A stretch of 64,000 nucleotides of DNA from Rutidosis leptorrhynchoides (Eukaryota; Streptophyta; Magnoliopsida; Asterales; Asteraceae), in NCBI RefSeq assembly GCF_046630445.1, contig NC_092340.1:366443001-366507000 (forward strand), written 5' to 3'. This document shows positions 21,871 to 33,060 of the stretch, in pieces. The translations under genes were made by a program, and so were the position numbers. Position 1 is the first letter of the stretch. Every line of letters begins with the position of its first letter. The notes under the pieces were generated by a model. It saw only the letters and a list, made by a program, of their open reading frames with translations. It searched no databases and had not been told where the DNA came from.

Positions 21871-22540
21871 CAAAAGTTTATTAATAGATTCTACATAACA
21901 GAGCACCCTGGTAACTAAACTTAACGCTATAAGGATAATTACCCCATTCGTTTTAATACACGCAAACCAACGTGTCATAAACTCAAATAACATACGTCCG
22001 TTAAAAGGCTAGCGCTCTAGCTCGGACGGGGATGTCAAGCCCTATGGATCCATATACAATTATTCGCGCCCACCAGTCCATATCCTATGTACTGGCAGCT
22101 ACTAGTTACCAAAGCTAAGGGATTTTCGGTTTAACTCAGTGTAGAATTTAGTATGTACTTGTGTCTTATTGCGTTTAAAATAAATTGCATGTATTCTCAG
22201 CCAAAAAATATTTAAAGTATTTAAAAAGGGATCTATAACTCACAGTTCAATATTGCGATTCAATATTGTAGGCAAATTGCGTAGACGTAATGATGGTAGA
22301 CGACTGTATGGTTGACCTTGGATTCAAGAACAATACCCCGAACAATACCCAATATTTCCTTAGCTTAAAGTGGTTTGAAACCCGAATTAAAAACACCCTC
22401 GTATATACCTTATTATTATTAAACTTAAATTTAAAATTATAATTATAATATAAATATAAATAAATTACAGAATAAAAATAAAGTGTGAAGTATATTGTCG
22501 AACAAACTGTCCTTTTATAGTACTTTTCGATTTACTGTAG

Positions 22541-22589
22541 CTCATGCGATCGCATGAGTTTTCAGTGTTTTTGCCATGGGATCGCATGG
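22541..22589. repeat. Paired GC-rich palindromes in LTR G
   Basis: CTCATGCGATCGCATGAG (22541-22558) is a perfect 18-bp palindrome. CCATGGGATCGCATGG (22574-22589) is a near-perfect one 15 bp further on. They stand out in AT-rich surroundings and resemble the paired palindromes of three other LTRs in this window in layout, not in sequence. Confidence 0.7.
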
Positions 22590-22626
22590 CCGCCTTTTCC
22601 GGTTCCGTTTGCTAGTTCGTCGACAT

Positions 22627-22904
22627 CAAATAGTGTACTGTAGCAAATAGTGTTACTGTAGCAAAATAGTGTTTTACTGTAGCAAATAGTGTTTAGTGTA
22701 TCAAATAGTGTTACTGTAGCAAATAGTGTTACTGTAGCAAATAGTGTTACTGTAGCAATAGTGTTTAATGTATCAAATAGTATTTACTGTAGTAAATAGT
22801 GTTTACTGTAGCAAATAGTGTTTACTGTAGCAAAATCACTGTAGCAAAATACGGTTTCACTGTAGCAAATAGTATTTTACTGTAGCAAATAGTGTTTTAC
22901 TGTA
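22627..22904. repeat. Minisatellite of 17-20 bp units in LTR G
   Basis: About fifteen imperfect tandem copies of a unit close to ACTGTAGCAAATAGTGTT fill this interval. Variants include GTATCAAATAG and GTAGTAAATAG. It ends next to an AT dinucleotide run (22914-22942). Confidence 0.9.
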
Positions 22905-22908
22905 CATC

Positions 22909-22913
<5 letters not shown>

Positions 22914-22942
<29 letters not shown>
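22914..22942. repeat. AT dinucleotide microsatellite
   Basis: An uninterrupted AT run directly follows the minisatellite in LTR G. Confidence 0.9.
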
Positions 22943-22950
<8 letters not shown>

Positions 22951-23007
22951 ATATTAAATTATATAGAGAATTGGTTTAAATAAGTCGAAATTTTTCGGGT
23001 CATCACA

Positions 23008-23705
23008 ACAATTAATCAGTTGTAGCAAAAAATCCTAATCGATTTCACTGCTTACAAACAATTAAAGAAGAAGGGTCAAACCCTAACTTTACATCTGATA
23101 AGCAAAAATCAACTAAAGATAAGCTACATACGACTGAGAAGATGAAAGAATTGATGAACAAATTGGTAATTAATACTCACAATATGAAAAAACCATCGTA
23201 TGATTTATCTGGAGAATTAGGGTTAAGTGAAAAAAGCATCGAACAATCTGTTGTATCTATAGAAGATACATCACGTGATGTTTTTAAAAAGGGAAAAAGG
23301 GGACTGTTTAGTGAGAAATACAAGGCCCATAATCATGATATCATTAAACAAGCCCAAGAACCTTTTAACTTTGAAGGATTAAATGAGCCCAAGTTCAAGA
23401 ATGAAAAATGGATTAATAAACAGTCCAAAAGTGACCAGCAAATTGGTCAGGCCCAAAGTCCATATTTTTTTGATAAAACTGAACAGTTTAAAAGATCAAA
23501 CGTTTTAGAAAATAAAATATCTTATGGAAAAGTTAATGTTGTCACAAACAAAACAAAAAGTAAGGAATGGATTTTTGACTGCGGTGCCACTCACACCATG
23601 ACCTTTGAAAAATTGAATTTTTGTTCCGAATCAAAACCTCGAGTTGATAAAATTCAAACGGCCAATGGAGGTATTGTACAAGTAGAAGGGGGGTGGGAGA
23701 ATTGA
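23008..23705 (+). pseudogene. Copia Gag end and protease
   Basis: The frame is open from about 23017 through RFHCLQTIKEEGSNPNFTS and an ATG at 23142 to a stop at 23705. Near the end WIFDCGATHTMTF is the aspartic protease active site. The usual Asp-Ser/Thr-Gly becomes Asp-Cys-Gly, which would impair catalysis. A frameshift just after GGIVQVEG separates it from the next segment. The charged linker before it is typical of the poorly conserved gag-protease region. No zinc knuckle is retained. Confidence 0.75.
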
Positions 23706-23718
23706 AATTACTCCGACT

Positions 23719-24729
23719 ATGAAATTGTCTAATTGTTTATATATTCCAACCCTGTCTCATAAGCTTTTATCTGTCAGTCACATTACAAAAGAATTAAATT
23801 GTTTCATTTTATTACACCCTACTTTTTGTATCCTTCAAGATATTAGGACTGGGGTGATTATTGGGCGTGGTACCGAACGGGGTGGGTTGTACTATGTGAA
23901 CGAAGTAACCCAACAAGGTACCGTGATGCTTGCTCACGGAACACCTACGAGGGAAGCTTGGTTATGGCATAGGAGGTTAGGTCACCCATCTGCCGGATAC
24001 TTACACTCTTTATTTCCAAGTCTTTTTTCATCCAATGTTACTTTAAATTGTGAAACTTGTATTTTGGCTAAAAGTCACCGAAATACGTTTAAACCTAGTA
24101 ACACTAGAAAAGAAGTTCCTTTTGCTTTAGTCCATTCTGATGTGTGGGGTCCTGCACCGGTTGTTGGAGGAAGAAATTTTCGGTACTTTGTCTTATTTAT
24201 TGATGACTATTCACGCATGACCTGGATTTATTTTTTAACTCACAAGTCAGAAGTTTTTGAAAAATTTTCTCTTTTTTATAAAATGATACAAACTCAATTT
24301 AACAAAAATATACAAATTTTAAGATCCGATAATGGGGGTGAGTTTGTCAATACATCAATGAAACAATTTTGTGAAGATAAAGGGATTATTCACCAAACAT
24401 CTTGTGCTCATACTCCCGAACAAAATGGAGTAGCCGAATGGAAAAATCGACTACTCTTAGAAATGACAAGAGCATTATTAATTGAATCGAAAGTTCCGAA
24501 AAGTTTTTGGCCCGAAGCTCTTGCTTCCGCTACCTACCTTATTAACCGTCTACCTACTAAATTTTTGGGCACAAAAACCCCGAAAGATACTCTCTCTCAA
24601 TTTCATACCCTTCCGACTTCATTTAGCATTGAACCTCGAATATTTGGGTGCACGGTCTTTGTTCACATTCCAAAAAATGAACGTACCAAACTAGATCCAT
24701 GTGCGGAAAAATGTGTCATGGTGGGCTAA
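23719..24729 (+). pseudogene. Copia GAG-pre-integrase and integrase
   Basis: This 336-codon open stretch contains the GAG-pre-integrase motif (WLWHRRLGHPS) and the zinc-binding CETCILAKSH. The integrase core is recognisable from HSDVWGP, FIDDYSRMTWIYFL, SDNGGEF and HTPEQNGVAE, so the DDE catalytic residues are present. It ends at TAA 24727-24729 where family members continue, and a second in-frame stop follows 12 bases later. It is shifted by one base relative to the protease segment upstream. Confidence 0.85.
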
Positions 24730-24789
24730 GGAATTAAATAAAAGGGGTATCAGTGTTATAGTCCCAAAAGACGTCATGTTTTTACTACA

Positions 24790-26853
24790 ATGAACTGTGA
24801 CTTTGTCGAAACCGAGTATTTTTATGATACCCAACTCACGAGTGAGGGGGAGAAAAAAGATAATGACACTCTCAGTTGGATAACCTGGATACCTAAAACT
24901 GGTAACATTCAAACACCAACACCCAATTCCGATAATATTCAAATATCCACAACAAATCCTGACCCCGAATCCTCGAATATTGATCCCGAATCACCAAATC
25001 CTGATCCCGAATCACCAAACCCTGATCCCGAATCACCAAATCCTGATCCCAAATCCTCGAATCTTGATCCCGAATCACCAAACCCTGGTCCCGAAACACC
25101 CAACATTGAACCAACTGAAATCTCCTCAAGTAATGAACAAAGAGAACAAAACAGTTCAACTTCCGCTGAAACAACACAAAGATACGTTCTACCACAAAGA
25201 GTCAACAGAGGAATACCACCAAAAAGATACTCTCCAGATAAAGAAGCTCAAAGGTCACGGTATCCTATGGCTAATATTGCACAAGGAAACCTATCCAGTG
25301 AAGCACAAAAATTCAACTATGCTTTATATTCTGAAGAAATCCCAGCAAGTGTTGATCAAGCCATGAAATCTGAAAAATGGAGGAAGGCCATGGAAGAAGA
25401 AATGGAAGCACTCCATAAAAGTGACACATGGGAAAAATGTGTCATTCCTCAAGGAAAAAAACCAGTAGGGAATCGATGGGTGTTTACAATAAAATACAAA
25501 CCAGATGGTACCATTGAAAGATACAAAGCCCAGCTAGTTGCCAAGGGATATACTCAAACATATGGAATAGATTATTCCGAGACTTTCTCTCCAGTTGCGA
25601 AGATTGATACCATCAGGGTTCTTTTCTCAGTTGCTGCAAATGAAGAATGGCCACTTCACCAATTTGATGTGAAGAATGCATTTCTACATGGTGAATTAAA
25701 AGAAGAAGTCTATATGGAAGCTCCTCCAGGATTCTCCGGAAACTTCAAAAATGGGGAAGCTTGTCGACTTAAGAAATCTTTATATGGGTTAAAACAATCC
25801 CCACGGGCTTGGTTTGGAAGATTTACTTTATTTATGAAAAAATATGATTTCAAACAAAGTAACTCGGATCATACTCTCTTTTTTAAACGAAAAGAAAATT
25901 TAATTACATGCTTAATCATTTATGTTGATGATATGATAATAACAGGAAATGATAAAGAGGAAATTTCTAACTTAAAAATGAACTTGTTTAAAGAATTTGA
26001 AATGAAAGACTTGGGCAGACTTAAATATTTTTTGGGGATTGAGGTGTTACGATCGCAACAGGAAATATTTATCTGTCAAAAGAAGTATGTTCTTGATTTT
26101 CTTGCAGAAACAGGTATGATTGATTGCAAACCAGCTGATACTCCAATGATTTCAAACCAGAAACTGTATATGGAAGATGATGCTGACCTTGCTGATAAAG
26201 GGCAATATCAAAGGATGGTGGGGAAACTCATCTATCTTGCTTACACTCGATCTGATATAGCACATGCAGTTGGAGTTGTGAGTCAATTCATGCATCAATC
26301 ACATGTTCACCATATGGAAGCTGTAATGAGAATCATCAGATATTTGAAGAAAACAGCGGATCATGGAGTTATTTTTAAGAGACATGGATACCTAAAGACT
26401 CAGATATATACAGATGCGAGCTGGGCTGGAGAAAAAGGGAATAGAAGATCTACATCTGGATTCTTCACACTTGTCGGAGGAAATCTAGTTGCATGGAAGA
26501 GTAAGAAACAAAAGGTTGTATCACTCTCAAGTGCCGAGTCAGAATTTAGAGGAATAACAAAAGGAGTAGTTGAAGCCTTATGGATCAAGAAGTTGTTGAC
26601 AGAGATTGGCTTTCCACCAGAAGAAGCTATCCAAATTATTTGCGATAATAAAGCAGCAATCGCTATCTCGGAAAATCCAGTTCAACATGATCGAACAAAA
26701 CATGTTGAAGTGGATAGACATTTTATCAGAGAAAAGTTGGATGCAGAAATAATTTCTTTACCATATATAAGATCAGAAGACCAACTGGCCGACATCCTCA
26801 CCAAATCAGTCAACGGAACTCTTCAGCGAAGTTCTCGGCAAGTTGAATATTGA
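24790..26853 (+). pseudogene. Copia reverse transcriptase and RNase H
   Basis: The frame is continuous with the integrase frame except for the two stops before 24790. After a repeat-rich linker come the RT motifs WRKAMEEEMEAL, NRWVFTIKYKPDGTIERYKA, QFDVKNAFLHGEL, SLYGLKQSPRAW and YVDDM (25921-25935). RNase H follows with TDASWAGEKGNRRSTSG and SSAESEFRG. A late frameshift near 26815 diverts the last residues: the original ending, FSEVLGKLNI and on to VQLEGEC, is readable in the neighbouring frame up to 26886. The RT catalytic residues are intact. Confidence 0.88.
24955..25101 (+). repeat. Seven 21-bp tandem repeats in the copia linker
   Basis: Seven units of 21 bp encode heptapeptides of the form NPDPESP (variants NIDPESP, NPDPKSS, NLDPESP, NPGPETP). 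It is a low-complexity hinge between integrase and RT. Confidence 0.9.
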
Positions 26854-26868
26854 AAACCCCACTGTTCA

Positions 26869-27210
26869 ACTTGAGGGAGAGTGTTAGAATACAAGACAAA
26901 AAGAAAGTTACCTGTTTAAGAAAGTTGACTCAGGATCAGAAGCGATTGACCTTCATCATTTCCCGTTTTAGAGAAGTCACATGTCAACCAATACTGCCAA
27001 GATTAGCAGCCACAAAACACTGCAGTTTTCCATTTATGTACAAAGGGGTTCCAAAGTGTTTATTGGATCCTTCCTTTAGTAGAATTAGCTATTAAACCCT
27101 TTAGTGTATATATTTACACTCTGTATTTGTAATAGAACAATTCAGATTGTATAAACAAAAAGATTATCAATACAACCGATCATTATTCTTATACTTTTCG
27201 ATTTGAAACA
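26869..27210 (+). repeat. Copia polypurine tract and 3' LTR
   Basis: A TTGAGGGAGAG purine tract precedes TGTTAGAATAC at 26882, the LTR start. The most likely LTR end is TTTGAAACA at 27210, giving about 329 bp, in the normal copia range. The end is uncertain because the 5' LTR is not available for comparison. Confidence 0.65.
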
Positions 27211-27229
27211 GAATTGCCTTTGATATTAA

Positions 27230-27262
27230 CTAGTAATGTGACAGACCGCGCGTTGCTGCGGC
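27230..27262 (-). other. Helitron 3' terminus with hairpin
   Basis: On the minus strand CCGCAGC and GCGCGG flank an AAC loop (27247-27262), followed about 12 nt later by CTAG. This matches the stem-loop plus CTRR rule for Helitron ends. Confidence 0.7.
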
Positions 27263-27479
27263 GTTGTTTGACACGATTTCAATGATGATCTGGTTTTGAC
27301 ATGTTTTTTTTTTTTTTACATAAAGCAGCTCTATATACATAGGGAAAATGGATGCAGTTACAGCTAGGAGTACATATTATCCGAAATAGTTTTGCAGCAT
27401 TCACTATATACATATGGAAAATGGCTGCAATTATTCTACAGTCCTAATATTTATATGTACAGGATAAAGATGGTTGCGG

Positions 27480-29067
27480 TTATTGTCCTCCGCATTTGGT
27501 TTTTGATCGTTGAGGGTTGCTTTGCTGCTTGATCTTTCTTTCTTTTTTTGCATTTTCCTCTTCTGGTGCGATTAAGATTGCTCTTTTTGCGTTGGTATGG
27601 GTTTTCTTTTCTTGTTCTTTTATTGTTTGGCTGCTGCTTTCTTCTTGTTTTTTTTCTGCATCATAAAGAGGTACTATAATTCTTAGTGAGCCTGATTGAA
27701 CAATAATTATGGACTATGCCAAATATATAGCCGACCAAATAGTTTAGAAGTTACAAATAGGTAATGTAAAATCTAGCTGGTGTTTCACTTTCGAAGTTAC
27801 TAATGCGGTATCCTAAATTGTCAACGAAAGCGGATTTCAATATCAATTATGTTTAGAATTATGAACTTGAATAGAAGCGTTGGAAACTGCTATTGGCATT
27901 ACAATAAACGCGCTGTGTGCCTCCAATAAATTTCAAAAGTAGTGAAAACCTTATAAAAACAGTATTCGAAATTGGTAAAATGTTACGAATTTGATGGCTG
28001 ACCTGGCGATGCTGGAGTTGGTAGGGGTGTCACTGGTTGTTGTGTTGCTGAGGTTGTCTTCGTTGGTGTTGATGGTGAGAACTGACGTTTGAAAATGTAG
28101 TCTGGTTCTCCGTATTTGTCGGTCTCGATGCTGAATTCAATTAAATGGTGCGTTCCTTGTAGTTGTTTGATTGGAGGGGGTATTTCTTTCTTGTTGTCGT
28201 ACCCCATTCTTGTGACCAGGTTTTGCAGTCTATGCCGACTAATTTATCCGCTGACTCTGAGAAAAAGGTAAGTATTGTGGAGCCAGTTTCATCCACGATT
28301 GTTGCTTTGAATGAATAGCTTCCATTTTGAATTGATCGTGAAGATTAGTGTTTTTGTTAGTTTAATGATATAGATGTGTTAGTGAGTTACCAGAATACGC
28401 AATCGCCTTTGGTGTTATGGTTTGGATCAGCGCGAAATTAACTCTCCTTTCTTTTCGCGACTTTCTTGAACGTTTCCCACATGTTGGATGCCACCTATGT
28501 AGTCTGTCAAAATTGTATGTATATTAATAATTTTAAAGCAAAGAAAAAAGCATATTAATGTTAATTTTCTAGGAATAAGTCGGTCTCATTGTTTACCTAT
28601 AACGGTGGAGATGAGTGTAGGGTGTGAATTCAAAAAAATGTGCTGGATAACCAACGGCTGGAATGTTGTGATTGTGTGTTTCTAATCCAAAAATCAAGGA
28701 TGTTGGATTAGAGATTGCTTGGTCAATATTTTTGGACGATTGACAAATAAAGTTCGATATCCTATATGCCCTGTTTACTTGGAAGACGCCTTGGAAATGG
28801 ATTCCGTTCCTGTAGTCCATGCTGGCTTGAATAGCAATGCCCTGTATGTTGAGATGTGATATTTTATTAGACTAAATTGCATTATGAAATCGTAGTAAAT
28901 GCTGATAAAACTTACACTTTGCTGATTAATATGCAACAATATCCATGGGGCCTAGTTTCTTTGGGTCGTTTTAATATCCACATCCTATATATTACTGCTT
29001 CTATGATTTTCATTTTCTGACCCGGACGTAATGTTGAAATTGGTACCAGCTCTGCTTGTTGATTCAT
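27480..29067 (-). pseudogene. RPA70-like single-strand DNA-binding gene of a Helitron
   Basis: Exon 1 starts at an ATG at 29065-29067 and reads MNQQAELVPISTLRPGQK, then IIEAVIYRMW, the first OB-fold of plant Helitron RPA-like proteins. A canonical intron (donor near 28917, acceptor at 28842) leads to AIQASMDYRNGIHF. Later come VDETGSTILTFF and ESADKLVGIDCK, the signature of the RPA70 C-terminal OB-fold. One frameshift lies just before LVTRMGYDNKKEIPPPIKQL. The last exon, down to a stop at 27480-27482, is Lys/Glu-rich. RPA binds single-stranded DNA, which suits rolling-circle transposition. The splice structure is my reading and the later introns are uncertain. Confidence 0.65.
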
Positions 29068-29161
29068 TCTGCAATAAGAATAAAGGTGTGATTGTTAGTA
29101 ATGTATACAGAGTATAGAAGCTGATATTACGTATATACAATGACCTGTTGACATTCAATGA

Positions 29162-29491
29162 TCTGTTGACTGAATATAGTTTTCCCAAAAGTCTTTATAA
29201 ACAATGTTTTTAGTAATATTATAACGTTGACCATCATTTTCATTTATGAGTATTTTGAGACCATTCGGGGATGTGGCTCTTGATAGAGCAACGTATAGTT
29301 TTCCAGGGCCAAAGACAGGTTTTGGCAAATATATGACCCTGACTTTTATTGATGTTCATTGCATAAGATAATTTTATGGGATGCTGAATTCTTTTGAAAA
29401 TGTATGGCAAGACATTGTCTTTGTGTATTAGATTAATTCGCGGAATATGAACTTTTTGGCCAACTCTTGTTAGAACTTTTTGGAAAACCAT
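29162..29491 (-). pseudogene. C-terminal fragment of a Helitron Pif1-like helicase
   Basis: The minus strand reads VGQKVHIPRI, then IKLSYAMNINKSQG, the late helicase motif of Pif1/RecD-like enzymes. After a frameshift it reads KPVFGPGKLYVALSRATSP and GLKILINENDG, ending near 29162. About 100 of several hundred helicase residues remain. The order helicase then RPA on the same strand fits one Helitron. Confidence 0.75.
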
Positions 29492-31079
29492 CTTAAGAAT
29501 TCATTACTTCTAGTTCTAGATAAAGATATTGTATTACAGAAAATGCAAGGAAATGTCCAGAATATTGCAACAACCAGAAATTTGAAATTGCATCTAAACA
29601 ACACCCCGCTTATAACTCCTATCTCAAAGTTAACCACCCGAACCCATTTTGACACACTGACCCATTTATACCAATTTACGTAAAGAACCGTTGCATGGCT
29701 CTTTGTTTCAGGAGTGTTTGATTATCAATTAATTGTCTTGAAAAATGCTTAATGATGACTACGTAGACAGTTTCAAAGCCTACATATAAACCACCTATGA
29801 CAACAAATTACATCCAAATCATCTAAACTAAAACAAATATTGTTAAATTACCTAAAATCGTGAGTTTGTTTAGAAAACAATGTGTGATTGCAAAAACTTC
29901 ATTGCTAATACAGTACACTTCGTTTAAGAACTATAATTAAGAACTATAATCAAACTATGTGTGATTGCAAAAATTTAAGAAATATAAACCAAATGGCAAA
30001 TACAGTACACTTCGTTTAAAGATGACAAAAACTTCATTGCAATGTGTGATTGTATTACAACTTACATTAAACTATACATACAGGTCCTATTCCAAATGTG
30101 TAATTGTTTAGAAAACAAAGAACATCTTGGTATCTGCAGGTGCCTATGATACTTATCCGTGGGTTCCAATCAAAGTATATACAAAAAAGGTATATACTCA
30201 TGATGACTCTAAATAAGTAATCAAGATTAAAAAAATTCAGTTAGAATATTGAGTGTAGTTTAGCTATGATGAGCGAACAACTTCATTAGACTCGACATTA
30301 GGAGTTTTCAAGTGAAATTTTTGAATGCCATACCCAAAATCCAGCTATTTCAGCAACAGAATCAAACCTTTTCAGCTGTCTCAGAAAGAGCCGGGTCACG
30401 TAGAAATGTGGATGATGATGATGCAAGAGTCTTATGAATTGGATCACAACAGCTATACCTTGCCTCCGCATCTAAAACTCAAATCGAACAAAAGAATTAC
30501 AACTTTTTACACAAAAAGGAATCCATATAGTTAATGAGCATCAAAAATAAAATATCATGACTTGCTTAAAAAGAATATGATAACAAATTTAGACTTCTTA
30601 ATGTCAATAACTTACTTCCAACACATACAATTAAGATCATGTTTACATAGTTTTTTGGTTTAACTAAGGGTTAGCAAAAGTACAAAGCATGTCGTCTAAT
30701 TTAAAAAATTAAAGCAACAATTAAATCATAACATCCGTTTATTCCTCACGCTAATTTAAAAAATTAATGAAGAATCTCCGACTAAGATTATTACATTATT
30801 ATGTAATCACTTTTCTATACCATATAAAAAACCTAAAAGGACGATAAAATTGAAATTGAGATGAGGAATAAAAAAACTTGTTAAGAAAATTAGGGCAAAT
30901 TGAAATAACATCTTGCTTGCATTTTGTAGAAATAACATCTTGATGAAGAAATCGTCTGTCAAATGAAGCGATTTAGGAATTGTACAAATAAACCCTAAAG
31001 CTATCTCCATTCTTCTCTAATTTTTCTGAATCGGATTCAACTTCAGTGATATGGTTGGAAAATTGAAAGGGTGATGTTA
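29492..31079. other. No recognisable gene
   Basis: AT-rich sequence with only short frames. A 67-codon minus-strand frame at 30807-31010 has an ATG and a hydrophobic stretch, but also an internal imperfect repeat (AAGATGTTATTTC twice), and I give it no function. The Helitron helicase similarity stops at the left edge of this interval. Confidence 0.5.
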
Positions 31080-32425
31080 GACAAAATTGCCAAAATCGTC
31101 CCTGTATTTTAGTACTTTTGCTCAAACCATCCCTGTATTCAGAAAACTACATAATACATCCTTAAATGTCAAAATAAATCCTAAATCAGTCCTTGCCTTA
31201 AAAGTTTTTGACTAGATACATGTGTTTGTAAAATATATTTACCAAACTAATGCATCTTTAAAAATATATCCATAACTCAAATACATTCTTTTCTCTCTAA
31301 TTTATTAAATACAAAAAACGGAAATCCTTATGAAAAATTCAACAGTATTCTTTCATTCTTAATTTTTTCCTCGATCGTATTGATCATAAGTTCATTGCTA
31401 TAACTTAAAATTAATCTAAAACTCTATGAATTTGGACGTAGAAAAACGTCAAATAAAATTATTATCCTCATCAAATATTTACAATTATGATATGTATGTA
31501 TGTGTAACTGTAAATATTTTGATTAAGATGCATCCCATATTACACAACTAAAGAAACAAAGTAACAAGCTTCTTATAATAAAAAGAGGCATAAGATGTAC
31601 ACTGCATCCAGCAGATCTTCATCAATAAAAATTTTGAGGGAACGGCAAACTGTCGGAATACACTGCAACCACCGGACCTTTCACCGGAACGACGAGATCT
31701 CAAACCAATCAGACGAGATCTGGAACCAATCGGACGCCGGAACGAGATTTGTATTATATTTCTGTTGATTCGGTTTTCCAATCGAGACTTAAATCGACGA
31801 TGGAAACACGATTCTTGATGTTCTCTTTCCAGATTTGAAGTTTGGTTTGAGATTGAAGGAACAAGGACTATCAAAATGCTGTACACGATTCTTGATCTTG
31901 TTATTGTTATTATATCAAGATGGAAATACTTTACAAGACATAATTCTCATTTTGTTTTTTCCTTCTATCTTTATTCTGAACTTTAATCTCATTCTCTTTT
32001 GATTTGATTAATACTGTAATTAGGAGTAGGAATAAATTATAGAAATTTGAGATGATGAAGATGTTGTACCATTGGCTTCGATAGTTGTACTTGTGAGATG
32101 AGAGTGCTGGAAACCATGGTGACGATGTTTTGATTTTAGTCTAATAAACATATATTTACTTGATCGATGCAGATAACAATATTATCATACATCTGTATAG
32201 AGGGTTTTTTTTTTTTTTTTTTTGTAGCAACGAACTTATGAGCAGGGAGGAAAAAGTTAAAGAATGGAAGAATACATAAGTTTGGTTAATATATTATTTA
32301 CAAGGGATTGATTTGGGACTTATTTTGGCATTTAAGGATGTATTATGCAGTTTTGTGAACACAAAGATGATTTGAATAAAAATACATAAACACAGGGACG
32401 ATTTTAGCATAAAATTTGATAAATC
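31080..32425. mobile_element. TIR DNA transposon, about 1.35 kb, non-autonomous
   Basis: The left end (about 31086-31195) and the reverse complement of the right end (about 32300-32419) match over roughly 105 bp. Shared blocks include AAAATCGTCCCTGT and CATAATACATCCTTAAATG. Identity is about 80 percent by eye. Long TIRs suggest a Mutator-like element, but I could not see a clear target duplication, so the superfamily is uncertain. The interior (31600-31870) is richer in GC and could be captured host DNA. No transposase is present. A poly-T run lies at about 32206-32223. Confidence 0.65.
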
Positions 32426-33060
32426 CAACTCAATTTAGTGTTATCTTCCTAAAATGCCCTCAAATAAATTTAAACATAAAATTTATTTAAAGTATCATTT
32501 AAGGACATACTAGTACATTTATGTGTATTTATCAAAAATAGATTTGGATATATCACTACCCTGAAGGGTTTCTTGGAATTGAACGAAGCTGCAGTCGATA
32601 CAGTTTTGGATTTGTGAAAGAGAATACATAATCGTTGTCGGTGTGGTTAACGATTTTTGAAAAGTGTCCGTTTCAAACGTAGTTAGTCTCTCGTTTTATT
32701 CGTAAAATTATTTAGAGTTTAATGGTGGTGTCGGTGGACAATAATTCGCGCCAAACAGGAAGATATAGCTCGTTAAGATGGGGGTAAATTTTGTGAGCGG
32801 TCTATGAATTAAATATTGAATTTTCACTTTATACCACTGATTTTACGTTTTAACCCCTGCATAATTTATAAAATGAGCAAAGTAGGGGGTTTGAGTGAAA
32901 ACTGTAAGTGTGAAAGGGGTGAAAGGATGTGGAGTTGGGTTGGAACAACACCAAATTCCACGCCAATTAGTATATGTATAATAAAAGTGCGTATTTGTGG
33001 ACTTTATCTAGTTGATTACTCGTTGTGTTTTTAATATGTATAATTTTAATTATTTTAATT
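32426..33060. other. No recognisable gene
   Basis: AT-rich sequence between the TIR element and a possible Helitron end. The only frame of note (32816-33034) shows no recognisable motif. Confidence 0.5.

Larger units (their letters stand above)
21473..23007 (-). repeat. LTR fragment of gypsy element G
   Basis: The segment ends TTTTTCGGGTCATCACA at 23007, so on the minus strand it begins TGTGATGACCCG, like the LTR start of A. It shares with A the CTATATGA box, the GAGGTTTTGACCTC dyad (as in A's AGGTCAAAACCTC) and the promoter-like module. The rest is unlike A. Its other end is cut by element F at 21472/21473 and must continue left of the window. It contains paired palindromes, a minisatellite and an AT tract, listed separately. 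No coding frame is supported. Confidence 0.7.
23008..27210 (+). mobile_element. Ty1/copia element, 5' part missing
   Basis: Protease, GAG-pre-integrase, integrase, reverse transcriptase and RNase H occur in the copia order and are followed by a polypurine tract and a short 3' LTR. The sequence begins abruptly inside gag at the end of LTR G. The simplest reading is that G inserted here and the copia 5' half lies left of the window. Pol is broken by at least two frameshifts and two stops. I cannot assign the copia lineage with confidence. Confidence 0.9.
27230..29491 (-). mobile_element. Helitron remnant with RPA-like and helicase genes
   Basis: On the minus strand the element ends in a short GC hairpin followed by CTAG (27230-27233) and a T, the hallmark of a Helitron 3' end. 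Upstream lie an RPA-like gene and the C-terminal part of a Pif1-like helicase, the two protein types typical of plant Helitrons. The Rep domain and most of the helicase are missing, so the 5' part is truncated at about 29491. Confidence 0.75.

Noticed and set aside
22001..22090. Considered as a possible tRNA or other RNA gene because of its higher GC content.
   Set aside because: No cloverleaf or conserved boxes could be made out. The same zone exists as LTR sequence between other shared blocks.
22627..22904. Evenly spaced repeats considered as a CRISPR-like array.
   Set aside because: Units are contiguous with no unique spacers, and the context is a plant LTR. It is a minisatellite.
24893..25205. 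Frames of Asp/Gly/Ser or Pro/Ile repeats on both strands.
   Set aside because: They are alternative-frame readings of the 21-bp repeats in the copia linker.
31548..31886. A 112-codon minus-strand frame inside the TIR element.
   Set aside because: It starts at GTG, has no recognisable domain and lies in a non-autonomous element.
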